From Lepraria neglecta (Eukaryota; Ascomycota; Lecanoromycetes; Lecanorales; Stereocaulaceae), in assembly GCA_033220425.1 (NCBI GenBank), contig CM065649.1, forward strand, positions 2,852,001-2,916,000: a stretch of DNA of 64,000 nt, in the 5' to 3' direction. Both the position numbers and the translations under genes were made by a program. Shown in pieces: positions 43,802 to 57,100 of the stretch. Under the pieces are notes generated by a model that did not search any database, had not been told where the DNA came from, and saw nothing but the letters and a program-made list of their open reading frames with translations. Within the stretch, counting starts at the first letter, position 1. The number at the start of each line of letters is the position of its first letter.

Positions 43802-46603
43802 ATGTCGACAGTGTCCGACAGCGGCGGTAATGCTTTAGCTCTGATCACCTACACAAGTTCTGGAGAGACTCATCAAGCCGCGGGCTCGACTTCAAACAAA
43901 ATGTATGACTTCCTCGATTTCCTCGGGGTTGCCCAAAGTCTGAAGATTGACTTTCTTCCGATTAAATGGCAGCCAGCATTAGACAAAGTCGGCAAAGGTG
44001 GTACGGCTGAAATACGTCAAGCATTGACCAATCTCCAGATGACTTTTCTTTAGCATATGTGCTTGCTAATCAGTTCGTATGAGAAGAACCATGTTCATTG
44101 CATGCTAATGCTAACTCTATGGAGTCGCGTGCAGAAAGTAAATAGACTTTTCGTGCGCAAAATACTACGCTAACCGCTTTAGGCTTAGTGCAAGGGGCAC
44201 CGCCAGAGATTCCACTACATAATGCTAACGCTTTTACATTCAAACGTCTGGAGCGTCCTCGGTGTGCTCTAGAAGAGGCCCGAAATTTGCGTGCACTTAT
44301 AGCGGAAGTATCAATATTAGGTCATCCCGCCATCCGATACCATCCGAACGTTGCGAACCTCGAGGGCATCTGCTGGGACGTTGTCCTTGGTGGGGAGAAA
44401 GTTTGGCCAGTTCTAGTGTTTGAAAAGACTGGGTGCGGGGATTTGAACAGATTCATGACAACAGGCCCAGGAGAAGAGCTGGATTCCAAGAACAGACTTG
44501 ACATGTTGTTTGATGTTGCTCTCGCGGTTAGAGAATTGCATGCCATTGGTATGTTCTTACACTCTCCCTTTTTGGCGACGTGACTGAATAAAAGAGGTGT
44601 CATTCACGGCGACATCAAGCCTGAGAATGTTCTGATTTTCTCTGAGAACAATGGCCACTATGTGGCGAAAGTGATGGATTTCGGCTACTCTACTCTATTT
44701 GCAACAGATAGCGACCCGATTACAATGCCTTATTCGGAGCTCTGGACGGCTCCAGAACAGCATCATCGGGGGATCCTGCCTATACAAGCTAGGAAAATGG
44801 ACGCATACTCATTTGGCATGCTCTGCCTATGGCTTCTCTTCTACAACAAAGGGGCGAATCGAGATCGCAACTTCGAGAAGGATTTAGAAGATTCACAGAA
44901 GGAACTATCAAATCACACTTCTGAGTTGCTTAGAGCAACAGCAGACCTAGAAAACCGGGAAAAAGACAATATGCAAAAAGTCTTCAGGTCAACACTCGCC
45001 CAGGATCCAGCTGAACGAACAGCGAATTTCAATGAACCCTTGCAACTCTTATCACCACATAGGTCGGTACAACTTTTGTATCTGAAACGAGGTACTAACG
45101 AGAGACTAGAGCCTTGTATTTAGCAACCCCGGCGGACAGAATATCCATAACTCACAAGGATTTCCAAGTAAGTTTGACTCGCGGTATTAAATGACGCAGC
45201 TATACTTTGTACAGTGGAATAATAGTCTTTAGATTGCTCCATCATTATACCAGCTTATTGTAGCTCACTGTGGCGTACGCTATTACCTCGCAAAGTGCCT
45301 GAAGGAAAGGGGCGATCGACCCTCCACTACTCAGTGTCACACTTTGGACCTTGCCTTCTGTCATGAGCTAGGCTTGGGTATTCCAAGAGACATTGTTAGA
45401 TGCCGATCCTTGCTCAGTAAACATAACATACCAATCAGAGATCTAGAAGATATAGTTGAGCAATTGAAAAGAAACCAGCAACCACCAGAGTTTCAGGAAG
45501 GCAGCTTCAGAAGATTCTTAGAACAAGGTCATTTCGACGCATTCGATTTTAGTCAATAATACCGCGAAGAGCTAGGAATAAATGAAGCAGAATTACGATA
45601 TCGAAGAGAGATTGAAACGCTGGGATCTTCACTTGGGGATGATCATCGGATCGTTCAAGAATTAAGGCGACAATTGTCTTTTCTCATGAGTAGTGAAGGA
45701 AGATGGAAAGATGCGGAGAACCTGCAAGTTCGACTGATAGAACTTGACAAGAGAGTAACAGATGAAGGTCAATATGCAGTGCGCTTTGCCTCGTACTTGG
45801 CATCAACATACAGGAACCAAGGGCGGTGGAAAGAGGCCGAAGAGCTAGAGGCACAAGTCGTGGAGACGAGGACGAACGTACTAGGGGTAGAACATCTAGA
45901 CACGCTGACTAGCATAGCCAACCTGGCATCGATATACTGGAACCAAGGGCGGTGGAAGGAGGCTGAAGAGCTGGAGGTACAAGTTGTGGAGACGAGGACG
46001 AAGGTACTAGGGGTGGAACATCCAGGCACGCTGTTCAGTATGGCCAACCTGGCATCGACATACTGGAAGCAAGGGCGGTGGAAGGAGGCTGAAGAGCTGC
46101 AGCTACAAGTCGTGGAGACGAGGAAGAGGGTGATAGGAATAGAACATCCAGGCACGCTGACCAGCATAGCCAACCTAGCATCGATATACAGGAACCAAGG
46201 GCGGTGGAAGGAGACCGAAAAGCTAGAGGTAGAAGTCACGGAGACGAGCAAGAGGGTACTAGGGGTGGAGCATCCAGGCACGCTGACCATTGTAACCAAC
46301 CTGGCATCAACATACTGGACGCAAGGGCGGTGGAAGGAGGCTGAAGAGCTGCAGCTACAAGTCATGGAGACGAAGAAGAGGGTACTAGGAGTAGAACATC
46401 CAAGCACGCTGGCCAGCATAGCCAACCTAGCATTGACATATAGTAGCCAAGGGCGGTGTAAAGAGGCTGAAGAGCTAGAGATACAAGTTATAGAGATAAA
46501 CAAGAAGATAATAGGAATAGAACACCCAGACACGCTGACCAGCATAGCCAACCTGGCATCGATATACTGGAATCAAGGGCGGTGGAAGGAGGCCGAAGAG
46601 TTA
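43802..46603 (+). pseudogene. Protein kinase-TPR protein, 5' portion (split gene)
   Basis: ATG 43802. The kinase domain shows a Gly-rich loop (VGKGGTAEI), the ATP-binding Lys segment (FTFKRLE), VWPVLVFEKT, the catalytic loop IHGDIKPENVLIF (HGD instead of HRD), DFGYSTLF and TAPEQ. An intron at 44549-44596 (48 nt) is well supported; another near 44050-44200 is likely. A Sel1-like segment follows (DLAFCHELGLGIPRD, ~45344), then at 45674-46603 at least seven 42-aa TPR units of kinesin-light-chain type (NLASIYWNQGRWKEAEELEV...GVEHPGTL). Nonsense codons at 45121, ~45150, ~45227 and 45557 all fit CAA/CAG to TAA/TAG. The last TPR is cut at 46603 by mobile DNA and resumes at 57916. Probably a signalling protein; now dead. 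Confidence 0.75.
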
Positions 46604-46986
46604 TTAGTGTTCTCACTCCTGAAGCTATACACACCGGCACAAGTGGATATGTAAATAGATGCTTGGGCGGTCTAACGCCAGGGCTAGCAGGCCTAGAAAG
46701 GCTACAACAGGTGCCCCAGCGCTAGAAAACTCCCATGCCTAGGCGGCATAGACCTGGAGTGTAGATAGGCTATATATAGGCTATATATAAGGTGCGGGTA
46801 GGCGGGAAAGAACTGCTATGGCTCTAAAAGAGATGAACTCGACTAAAGAGCCAACTGCTAGTAGGATACTCATACAAATAGTGCTCTCAGGAAGCACGGA
46901 TCTCTCGCTATAGCCCATAGTCATAGCGTATGGCTGAAACCGCATCTGATCATAAGATATACTAACCCACAGTCCTACTATAGCAA
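46604..46986 (+). mobile_element. 383-bp non-autonomous element, copy B
   Basis: Same ends and length as copy A (TTAGTGTTCTC...CTATAGCAA). It sits in direct tandem with the left end of the recombinase element, which starts at 46987 with the same TTAGTGTTCTC. It differs from A mainly by C/T and G/A transitions, as RIP would cause. Confidence 0.7.
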
Positions 46987-47229
46987 TTAGTGTTCTCACT
47001 CCTGAAGCTATATACACCGGCACAAGTGGATATATAAATAGATGCTTGGGCGGTCTAACGCCAGGGCTAGCAGGCCTAGAAAGGCTACAACAGGTGCCCC
47101 AGCGCTAGAAAACTCCCAAACAACACCTAAATAACGCCCCCGTAGAGGGTTTCCGAGGAAGGCCTCGCAGGGTAGCTCCTAGCGAGTATCGCCAGTACTA
47201 GCGCTGCTAGTACCAACGTGATACTATAA

Positions 47230-47456
47230 GTATTCGCTCAGGATAAGTAACTATATATAGACGATAGGAGTCCGACTTCTATCGCCCTAGTAGCTAGATT
47301 TCTTCGTCACTAAGGCCTACCTCTTGTACAGAGGTAGCAGCCCCCCTACGGAAGGAGTATCCTGAATAATAACCTTCTACCCCGAGTAATATAAGTACTT
47401 AATAAAGGTAACTCGTAGTGATCTCCCTTATAAATATAGAGCCTCCTGTTACGAAC
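47230..47456 (-). pseudogene. Tyrosine recombinase, C-terminal part
   Basis: Minus-strand reading from the Gypsy junction gives YSGYSFRRGAATSVQEVGLS, DEEI-LLGR*KSDSYRLYI. This is the C-terminal box of tyrosine recombinases: the H-x-x-R motif (H now Y, as from CAC to TAC), LGRW (W now a stop) and the nucleophile Tyr in SYRLYI. It continues the recombinase region at 54182-54640 across the Gypsy insertion. Confidence 0.7.
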
Positions 47457-47955
47457 CACGTTGCGTGCGGTGGTTCTATGGATTGATTCTCAATGGGGAT
47501 GGAGGTGCAACCTGACAAGAGTATGAAGCAGGCTTCAAGTGATGCTAAGCGGGTCTGGTATATGATCAGATGATATATGTTCAGTGCCTAGCCTAAGAGA
47601 TCTATCGCATGTAGTAGACAATTGAATAGTAAGTTGAGCACGATGCTCCAAGTGGTGAGCAGTGCTCCGCATATATAGACATACGAAATCCATGCCAAGC
47701 ATTCTTGATCGCACTGATCGCACTAATCGCATCTACGCTCATTGCGACCACTGCGCTCATCGCTTAATATGCCAAGCCTTCCTGATCGCACTGATCGTAC
47801 TAATCGTATCTGCGCTCATTGCGACCACTGCGCTCATCGCTTAACATACCAAGCCTTCAGGGTCTGTCCGAGTCGGACACCGACTCGTCGACTCGAACTA
47901 TAACGGGCGCTACGCTCTATAAGCGTATCCCTGATCATGTTTCCTGATCGTAATA
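47457..47955 (-). repeat. Gypsy 3' LTR
   Basis: 499 bp, starts TGTTACGAACC and ends GATCGTAATA on the plus strand. It is nearly collinear with the 5' LTR; differences are mostly transitions. It contains duplicated CTGATCGCACTGATCG-type short repeats (47700-47840). Confidence 0.9.
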
Positions 47956-48255
47956 TTAGCTCCCTCTCCCAGATTTCTCGTCCCGAGAAACCATCCATCC
48001 TTTATACCACCCCGACGTACTAAACGTTCAGATAAACCGACCGTCCGCCGAACGGTGTTGGCCAGTAAGCTAAACGAAGTTATTATATAGCCGTGCTCCC
48101 GATGTGTTGCCAGCAGCAAATAGTACCTAATAGGTACAGGGTCCGACAGGTATTCTAACTATATAGGCAGCGGTAGGAAATATAACCTTATAGTATCACC
48201 CCTCGAAATATATTATATTAAGATAGAATAAAAGGAAGTATAGTTATAGTTAAAA

Positions 48256-48567
48256 AATACGCGCGAAGAGCTTAAGGATTATATACAAAAATTAATAGAG
48301 GAATCTATACGTCTTTAGACTACGCTGATATACCTTTAGATATAGTATAAACATCTTGAAAATAAAAAGCGGAAGATTGTAGACTAAGAGATATAGAATA
48401 TTAAGGAGTTAGAAGAAGACTAGCGGTCTATCCTAAGTATTCCTAATAATTAGATATTCAACGTCTCGTCCGAACAATTTGGCTTCCTAGCCGGAACCGA
48501 TTGGTCCTCCTTCCCGATTATTCCCGGAACTCCTATAGAAGGTCCTGGCAGTTCCGGAGGTTCTTAA
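48256..48567 (+). pseudogene. Antisense ORF in the Gypsy element (coiled-coil type)
   Basis: Opposite to pol and next to the 3' LTR, the plus strand keeps one frame: NTREELKDYIQKLIEESIRL, YKHLENKKRKIVD, NIKELEED, FNVSSEQFGFLAGTDWSSFP, IIPGTPIEGPGSSGG and stop. All interruptions are TAG/TAA, as from CAG/CAA. The first half has a heptad-like charged helix. A protein of this type (coiled coil then Gly/Ser/Pro tail) reverse to pol is, from memory, associated with other ascomycete Gypsy copies. Function unknown. Confidence 0.5.
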
Positions 48568-48599
48568 GGGGTTCCCAGGTGTTTTCGGTATCGTTATAC

Positions 48600-51500
48600 C
48601 CTTTCTATTTAACTAGATATTTCTAATCGACCTAATTTAGAATCGTCTTAACCTTAAACTCTATTTCTTCCTTAATATTATAGTAAAACATTTCTTAGAG
48701 AGGTATATTAGAGTCCGCTAGCTCTAAGAGTAAGATATAGAATACCGGATATACTTTGGCGTCAGGTAGTAATTAGAGTTCATAGTTAACTAGTCCTTTT
48801 AACCGTTTAATCAAGAATAGTCTAACCTTAATATAATCTAGTTTCTTACTTAGTCTCGTCGTCCTTATATTTTTTGTTAGGAGGTATACTTTATCCCCCT
48901 CTTTTAGCTGAGGAATATTCTTTCTTTTCTTATTAATCTATCCCTTTAACTTCTTATTAGAGCTCTTAATAGACCTTTATATATCCCTATATAAATTCTT
49001 TAGCTCTTCTACCTTAACTAAGGCTCTTTCTATATTAGGTCCCTCCCTTAGTTATAGAAATATATTTATATTCTTTCTATAGTTAGTAAAGAATAGGGTT
49101 AGTCCGGTTATATCTGACCGCTTATTATTATACGCCAGTTATACTATCGGAAGTAGTAAAACCTAGTTATCCTACTTCCGGTTTATATAATATCTCAGGT
49201 ATACTTCTATTATTTGATTTATACGTTCTATCTATCTATTAGTCTATAGGTAATATACTATTAATATCCAAAGTTTAGTTCCAATTACTACTATTAGCGT
49301 TCTCTAGTAGTTAGAAGTAAATAGTTTATCTCTATCGGATATTATCGACTTTAGTATACTATAATCCCTTATTAGCTTATCGAGTAGTATAAAGGCTAAC
49401 TAGTCTACCTTATATATCTCCTTGAAAGGTATTATAATTATATATTTTATAAGTTTATCTATAATAACTATAATCGAGTTAAAGGTATCCTACGTAGCTA
49501 GATCTTTTAAAGGTAGTAGTTTAACTATAAAGTCTATTATAATATCATCCTATAGTAACTCTAGTATAGGAGTAAACTATATTTATCCGTATTTAGCGTG
49601 TCGTATAGCCTTATTCTACTAGTACTTAATATATTCTTTAATATATTATTTAACACGCGCTCGAAGCTTCGGCGCCGCGTATCCTCGTCCTAGGAGTTCT
49701 ACTATTTTAGATACTCCTAGGTAACCTTATAAAGGGTCGTTATAGTAATCCCTAATTACTTCTTCGGTGTATTATTCAGGTAGATAAGTCCTCTCCTAGT
49801 ATTTAAGTAATATAGTATCTAGCTGATCCTTCCTTAGGGTTATTACGAATATATCGTCTTCGTAGGCCTTTACAATCCTATTAGTTATATCAGGTCCCGT
49901 TATATAAAGGGTTATAGCTAATACCTAGTATAGTACTAATAATCCGTCCGCTTCTTTCTTTAGGATTAGTCGCTCTATAATATTCTTCTCTTCTATATAG
50001 TCTAATCGCCTACTAAGGGCGTCTACTCGACTATTATCCTTCCCTAGGGTATAGGTTATCTTAAACTTATATTAACCTAGTAGTTCTAACTATCGGACCT
50101 ATTATCTATTTAACTCCTTTATTATTATAAAGTTAAGAAGGTTCTTATAGTCCGTAAAGATAGTTAAGTCTAAGTAGCTTTCTACGTATACTCGCCAGTT
50201 CTAAAGTATATATACTACGGCAAGTAACTCCTTATCGTATATATTATAGTTCTATTCTACTACTAACATCTTCCTTAAATAGTAGGTAACTAGATACCAT
50301 TTTTAGTCTTTTATCTAGTATAAGTATACTCCTATTACAAGATCCGATATATCCGTTTCGATATAAGCTAGCTCGTTTATTTAAAAGGTATAGAGCACTA
50401 GTAGATCCGTATATACTTTCTTTAATATATTAAATGATTTCTATTAGTCTTTTCCCTATATAAACCTAATATCTTTCTTCGTAATATCTATTAGTAGTAG
50501 TACCTTCTTAGAGTAGCCCTCGATAAACTTCCTATTAAAGTTGGCAAATCCTAAGAAGCTTTGTACTACTTTGACGTCCTATAGTATAGGCTATTCAGCT
50601 ATAGCCTTAATCTTCTCCGGGCTTATACTAATACCTTTTATACTAACTATAAATCCTAGAAACTCTACTAATTCCCTGTAGAATTCGCACTTTTCTAGTT
50701 TAAGAAGAAGTTTCGCTTATAATAGGTATCTAAGGACATCCTATATATACTCTATATATTCTTTCTTATTCTTAGAATAAATTAGTATATTATCGAGGTA
50801 CGCTATCGCTGTTCTAAGTATACTCGTATAATATTATTAACAAGTACTTAGCAGGTTACTAGTGCGTTGGTGAGTCCAAACGGTATTACTAGGTACTTAT
50901 AGTAGCTATATCTCGTTCGGAAGGTAGTCTTCTATTCTTCGCCTCCTTTTATCCGAATTAGATTATATATACCTCTAAGATCCAGTTTAGTAAATATCTT
51001 TGCTTTTCCGAGCCGATCCTATAGCTCTCCTATATTTAGCAATAGATATCTATTCTTAATAGTAATATCGTTCAACTTTCGATAGTCGATATATAGTCTT
51101 AAGCTTCCGTCCTTCTTCAGTACAAAGAGGATCAGGTAACCTACTAGTAATTTAGATTCCCGAATAAATCCCTTTTTGAGGTTCTCGTTAATATACCCGC
51201 GAAGTACTTTAAGTTCCTTTTCTAATAATATATAAATAGGTCTAAATATTAGTTACTTACTAGGTTCGAGTTTAATCTTATAATCCTATAGCTGGTACTT
51301 AGGTAATACTTCTATATTCGTCTCTTCCTCGAATAAGTGCGCCTACTTACTATATTCCCGAGGGACAGAGAGTATATTAGTTCCTCCCTTATCTCTTACT
51401 TTATTATCCCGCTAACCTTTACTAGTAACTATAGAGTTGGACTACCTTTTAGTACCGTCCTTATGCGAAGCTAAGGTAATATATACCTCGACCGGTCTTC

Positions 51501-53660
51501 GGTTTAACTTCTTATCTACTATTAAATACTACTAATATATAGGTATAATCCTAGTAATATTGCCGGATTAATCCATCTTGAGTACTCCTCGAGCCTAATC
51601 GATTATTAGGTTATACTTCTTTAACCAAGGTATTCCTAAAATTATATAATAGGTAGCTATCCTAATAACGTTAAAGGTAATCTCCTTATAGTAGTACTAA
51701 ATTATAATAGATAACAAAAGTATCTCTTCGTCTACCTTTCCTGTTAATAGTATTAACCCGTCGGCTATCTGAAGATTATACTAGTATAACTTCTTCTAAG
51801 TTAGTATTCCAGTTATCCATACCAGATCTTATAAGATGAAATTTCTAGTAGCTCCAGAATCTATTATCGCAACGGTCCGCTATCTATTAACGATCACCGG
51901 TGTTTTTATATATATATTATATTGCGCGGAATATAGATATTATTTGGGGGTTAATATATTGATCTCCTTATGGCTACCTCTACCACGAGGGATTACTCTT
52001 TTCCCTATACGGGGAGGAATCCTATAAGTTATTTCTCGAACTTGTATTTCTTGTAGTCATCGTGCAAATATATATACTACTATTATAGGTGGTACTAGTT
52101 TACTTCTAGACTCTAGCGTCTTATTTGGTTTCTATAGTATACTTCTTCCTCGTCTTTCTTATATAGGAAGTAGCTTAGTTATTATTTTCTTACTAAGTAC
52201 TAAAGGTATCTATCGTCCTTATACTTATAGTACTAGTAATTACTATAGGATGATTTTATCAGAACTCCCAGTTCCTTTCTATAGTTAATTCTATAATAGT
52301 CGTAACTATTCTCTATATACTATCTCTAGTAGACTTCCTTGTATTTAGGGTAATAGTAGTTATACCTGAAGTCTAAGACACTAAAATTGTTCTAGAATTC
52401 TCTTAGTCTTTCTTCCTCTAAGTATTCTCTTCTCTCCTTAGATATAGTAGATCTAGGTTCGGGTATTATTAGTAGTCCTTTTCTTTTGATTATAACTTCC
52501 TATTCCAATTCTTCCTCGTCCTAATCCTACTCGGGTTACTTTCCCTAGGCATTACTACTATCTCTAATATATAGCTTCCCTATCCAAGTATTAGCTTCAT
52601 TTATAAAGCTGTCGTCAGAGAACTCCTCGTCTCCCAAGTCAGATTCTTCTTCTAGTTACTAGCCGTCGACTTCGTTCTATATTGGTAAGATTCTGCTAGA
52701 ATCACTATCCTGGTCCTGTACCTTTTCTAGTACATTTAGCTACTGTCGATACACTATGTTTTTCGACTTGCAGTCTCTAGCGAAGTAGCCCGGTTTGCTA
52801 TAGCTATAACACGTGAGTGTTTTCTTTCTGCCCCCTTGCTGCTTCTTGCCCCTAGCTAGCCCTCTAAAGGCCTATTTACCTTTCTTCTCTATAAAATCCA
52901 GTTCTATTAGTACTAGTCTATAAGGGTCGCATTCTTTATAACCTAGGCGGTAGCTCTTCGATTTAGTAAAAAAGCTCGAGTATCCTATCCCGCCGACTCC
53001 TCCGTCGTACCTTTTTTCTATAGTCCTTTCAAATAACTTATCGTTAATTTCGATTACTTCTTCGATTAGTTTATTAAGGGTATTAAGGATAATCCCTAAC
53101 CTTATAAGTTCGTCCTTGATATTGTCCTTTAGACCTCTTCGGTATATAGTTATTAATACGTTATCGTCCTAGTCAGTCTTCGCTATATACTACTAGAACT
53201 ATATCGAATATTCCGATATAGACTTCTTCTAAGTCAAGTACTAGATAGTTCGTATTACTATATTAACCTCGTTGGATAGTCCGAATATACGGCGGATTTT
53301 AAGCCTGAATATTACTATACTTTCTATCTACTGCTTAATCTTACCGTCCTTATTATTATCTTCTATATACTTTTTTAGGAATAGATCAACCTATTTTTAG
53401 GCTCTTCTACGTAAGTAAGTAATAGCGAAGGTAGAATATCGTTATATAGGTATAAGGTCCCCTTAGAACTTTAGATATAATAATACCTAGGATAGCTATC
53501 CCTCGAGCTTGTCCCTCTCTCTATAGTATAAGTCGGGCTGGGCTATCTTAATATACCTGCTAAGTCCTTCGTTAATAGTAGGGCGTCTCTATCCGCTTCC
53601 TCCTCCTAAGGAGCTTAGGGTAGGTGCCCTAGGGTCTCTTAGTGTAGTACTTATCCTTAA
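48600..53660 (-). pseudogene. Gypsy gag-pol polyprotein, degenerate
   Basis: Minus-strand order: a Gag CCHC-type knuckle (~52790, CYSYSKPGYFARDCK, with Cys and His changed to Tyr as by RIP), an aspartic protease motif DSGATRNFI (~51850), reverse transcriptase (~51170-50800: [38 protein letters not shown]), RNase H (~50400-50130: ETDISDLVIGVYL, YDKELLAVVYIL, IFTDYKNL) and a less readable integrase region (~49700-48650). Many stops. This is Ty3/Gypsy order (RT-RH before integrase). Confidence 0.85.
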
Positions 53661-53672
53661 GGGTACTTAAAG

Positions 53673-54181
53673 TATTACGAACTATATTACGTGCGGTAGT
53701 TCTATAGATTGATTCTTAATAGGGATAGAGGTATAACCTGACAAGAGTATAAAGCAGGCTTCAAGTGATACTAAGCGGGTCTAGTATATAATTAGATGAT
53801 ATATATTTAGTGCCTAGCCTAAGAGATCTATTATATATAGTAGACAATTGAATAGCAAGTTGAGCACGATACTCTAAGTGGTAAGTAGTGCTCCGTATAT
53901 ATAGATATACGAAATCCATGCCAAGCATTCTTGATCGCACTGATCGCACTGATCGCATCTGCGCTCATTGCGACCACTGCGCTCATCGCTTAACATGCCA
54001 AGCCTTCCTGATCGCACTGATCGTACTGGTCGCATCTGCGCTTATTGCGACCACTACGCTCATCGCTTAACATGCCAAGCCTTCAGGGTCTGTCCGAGTC
54101 GGATACCGACTCGTCGACTCGAACCATGACGGGCGCTACGCTCCATGAGCGCATCCCTGATCATATTTCCTGATCGTAACA
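53673..54181 (-). repeat. Gypsy 5' LTR
   Basis: 509 bp, starts TATTACGAAC and ends GATCGTAACA on the plus strand, matching the other LTR with some transitions and small indels. Confidence 0.9.
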
Positions 54182-57100
54182 CCTCCCAGCTAGAAGAGGG
54201 GACTATTTAGTATAGTCTTCTACTTAAACAAATGGCGTAATACCTTAACTATATATACTCTATTACCGGAAGCTGCAATAGTAAGGGTAATACCCCGCCT
54301 AAAAGGGTCCGTTTTTAATACTAGGAGGGTGAGCTCTAGATGGTTCTCGTATAGCCTTACTAAGCGACGAGTCAGGAACCACTAGCTGAATTCGTGATTA
54401 TTACAATCTTTTGCGGTATAGGTAAACTCCCCTACACGGAGGAATACGGCGAATATAAGGCAAAAGGCCGTATATAATATTAAACTAGTCTCGTTATACT
54501 GGTTAAAATAAGGGAGGATCTATAGTAGTAGATCCTTAGTAATAGGACGTCTTTCTTTTATCCCGGCCTCGCCCTATAGGCGTTATATACCCGCTATTAT
54601 ATATTCTAATTATAGGTTATAAAATACTACGAGGCCCCTATAGCCTATATCTATATATATTAATCTGACGCCTGTCAAGTAGGCCTTAACTATCTTTACC
54701 TTGACCCGTTTCGTACTAAGATCTACTATCTAGCTAGCTAATAAGTTCACCGTCGCTGGGAAGAGAGGTATACTCCCCCTAAGTATATAATAGGTAATAT
54801 ATGACTGCGTTGGTATAGTATACGTTTTTCGGGTTTTTATTACTAACCCCTACTATAGGAGTCGAGCGGCTTCTCGTGGCAGTGCGGTCTAACTGTACTA
54901 CGATTATAGTAGGTCCCGCCCTGACTCGGCGGGGATATAGCTAGGTAACCTAGCTAAGGGTATCTATCAGCGATTTTTCGATATCGGAATCGCGAGAGGT
55001 TATTAGCCAGTTGGTTAGCTCCTGTTGGGATCCATTCCGGAACCAAATAGATGTTATATCTAGCCGTGAGTATAGCTATATCCCTTAGTAGGGCTATAGC
55101 TGGTCTACGGATCGAGGATTTATACAGCCTATAGATACAGGTATTATTGTCGCAATAAAGGGTTAATTTTGATCCCCGGAGTCGTTCTAACCATAGCTAT
55201 ATCGTGTAAAGAACAGCCTTTATTTCTTTGAATTATATATCTTTGCGACGATAGTATATAGTAACTAGTATACTAAAGACGTCCTGGACCGAGTATAAAT
55301 AGGCTAGGTGATTAAGAATGTAGCCCCCTATACCAAGCCTCCTAGAGGCGTCAGTCTATATATACTATAATGGTTAACTAACGACGTGACGTAGTAGTTT
55401 AAGGCCATTCTAGTCCTTTAGGAAGGTATACTACTATAGTAGATTAGCCCTTATAGCTGCGGTAATATATAGGATAGCTATTGGCCTCCGAATTATATTA
55501 AAAAGTCGCCTTAAGAAGGCCCTTCCTAGAACTACAATTTTAGTAGTAAATAATAGAAAACCGACTGCTGACTCAAGTTCCGAATATAGGATTATAGGCC
55601 TTTTAAGGAGGCCTTATACTATATTTCTTGCCCTGTCTAGCTTATCTAGAGGGAGTCGTACCTGTATAAGGATGCTATCGAATTCAATTCCTACAAAGTC
55701 GGCTTTTATACCTCTCGCATCCTTCGAATAGTTAACTAATAGGCCTAATTCGTTATATACTTAATCGAATTAATAGCTATATACGATAGTATTAGCTTAT
55801 AGTGCCAGAATAGCGAAGAAATCGTCCAAGTAGTATAATACTATAGCCTATAGTAATACTGCGGTTATAATCCAGTTAACCGCCTTCGTAAACAGGTTAA
55901 AGAGAAACGGTACTATATATAAACCAAAGGGTAGATAGCGTTCTTTCTAGTAGAAACTATTGTAGTAGAAACCTAGTAGCTACTAGTCTAAAGTAGCCAC
56001 TAGAATATGATAAAAGGCGTCTTTCAGGTCTCGCTTAACGAATTAAGCCCCTAGACCTTGTTACAGCAGCGTATCCACGGTATTATCGTATATTATATAC
56101 TCTAAGGTACCCTAATCATAAGGTATACTATTATTAACTGAGCTGCCGTATAGAAACGAGAGGTTATGAATACATCTCCAGCCCCTATCGTGCTTCAGGA
56201 CCAAGCCTAGCGGCAAATAGACGTACCGGGGCTCCGTCTGATAGTCTACTAGAGTTAACCGGTTATACTAAAGCTGTTTTTAAAGGTCCGCAGTTAATAT
56301 ATCTAGTACTACATATACTGATTGGTGGTTTTGACTAAGGTATTAGATGTCTATACCTCTATACCCGATTTTTGCCCCCTTCTAAAGAATAGCCGCTAGG
56401 GTCTTGGCGAAGGTTTGATCGGGGTGATTCTTTAACTATTTACACTAACTATCGACGCGCAACGGGCCCTGATAGGGTAGATCTGGATCGGATAGATCGA
56501 CGAGTGAGTATAGAAAACCTTCTACTACGTATAGTAGCGATATAGGCACCTGCGGGTACTCTAGGAGTCATTCCGACTTGGAAATTCGATTTACTAGTAG
56601 TATTAAGTTAGTGTTATTCGAGGCCGAGTTAGCCCTTGAGCACGTATTCGCTAGGTGATTCTACTAATATATAGAATAGATATGAAGATACCTGCAGCGG
56701 TTGTGTAGACAGTGGCCGCTATTAAATAATCTATACGTAAATAGGCCTGAAGAGGAGGATTTTAAGGTACTACTACCTGCGTATAACCTAGTATCGCCCT
56801 GTATAGATATCCTTCGGACTAAGAGGTCTGAGTAGCGTCTATTATCGATCGACTAGGCTACTAGATTATCCTGGCTACTCAGGATGTGTATAGTAATGAA
56901 CGCGTGATGGTATACGCGGATAGAGTCAAATTTATAGTATATATATAGCTCTATAAGGCGAAGGCGGTAGTCTGAAAGGGCTACCTATAACCGTATACTT
57001 ACTATAGGGTGCGTATAGTGATAAACGGCCTAGCTATATACCTCGAAATACTGCAGGAGGTATACTAACCTGTTAGTCTCCTGGATAGTATCGCTATCTA

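Larger units (their letters stand above)
47457..54181 (-). mobile_element. Ty3/Gypsy LTR retrotransposon, 6,725 bp
   Basis: Bounded by LTRs (47457-47955 and 53673-54181) and a perfect 5-bp TSD, CCTCC (47452-47456 and 54182-54186). Gag-pol is read on the minus strand. AT-rich and full of TAA/TAG stops, typical of strong RIP. It is inserted in the recombinase coding region of the older element, so it is the youngest layer. Confidence 0.92.

Noticed and set aside
45769-46551. 260-codon minus-strand frame across the TPR region
   Set aside because: It is the mirror of the 126-bp TPR repeats on the plus strand. Its Ser/Cys-rich repetitive peptide is a shadow.
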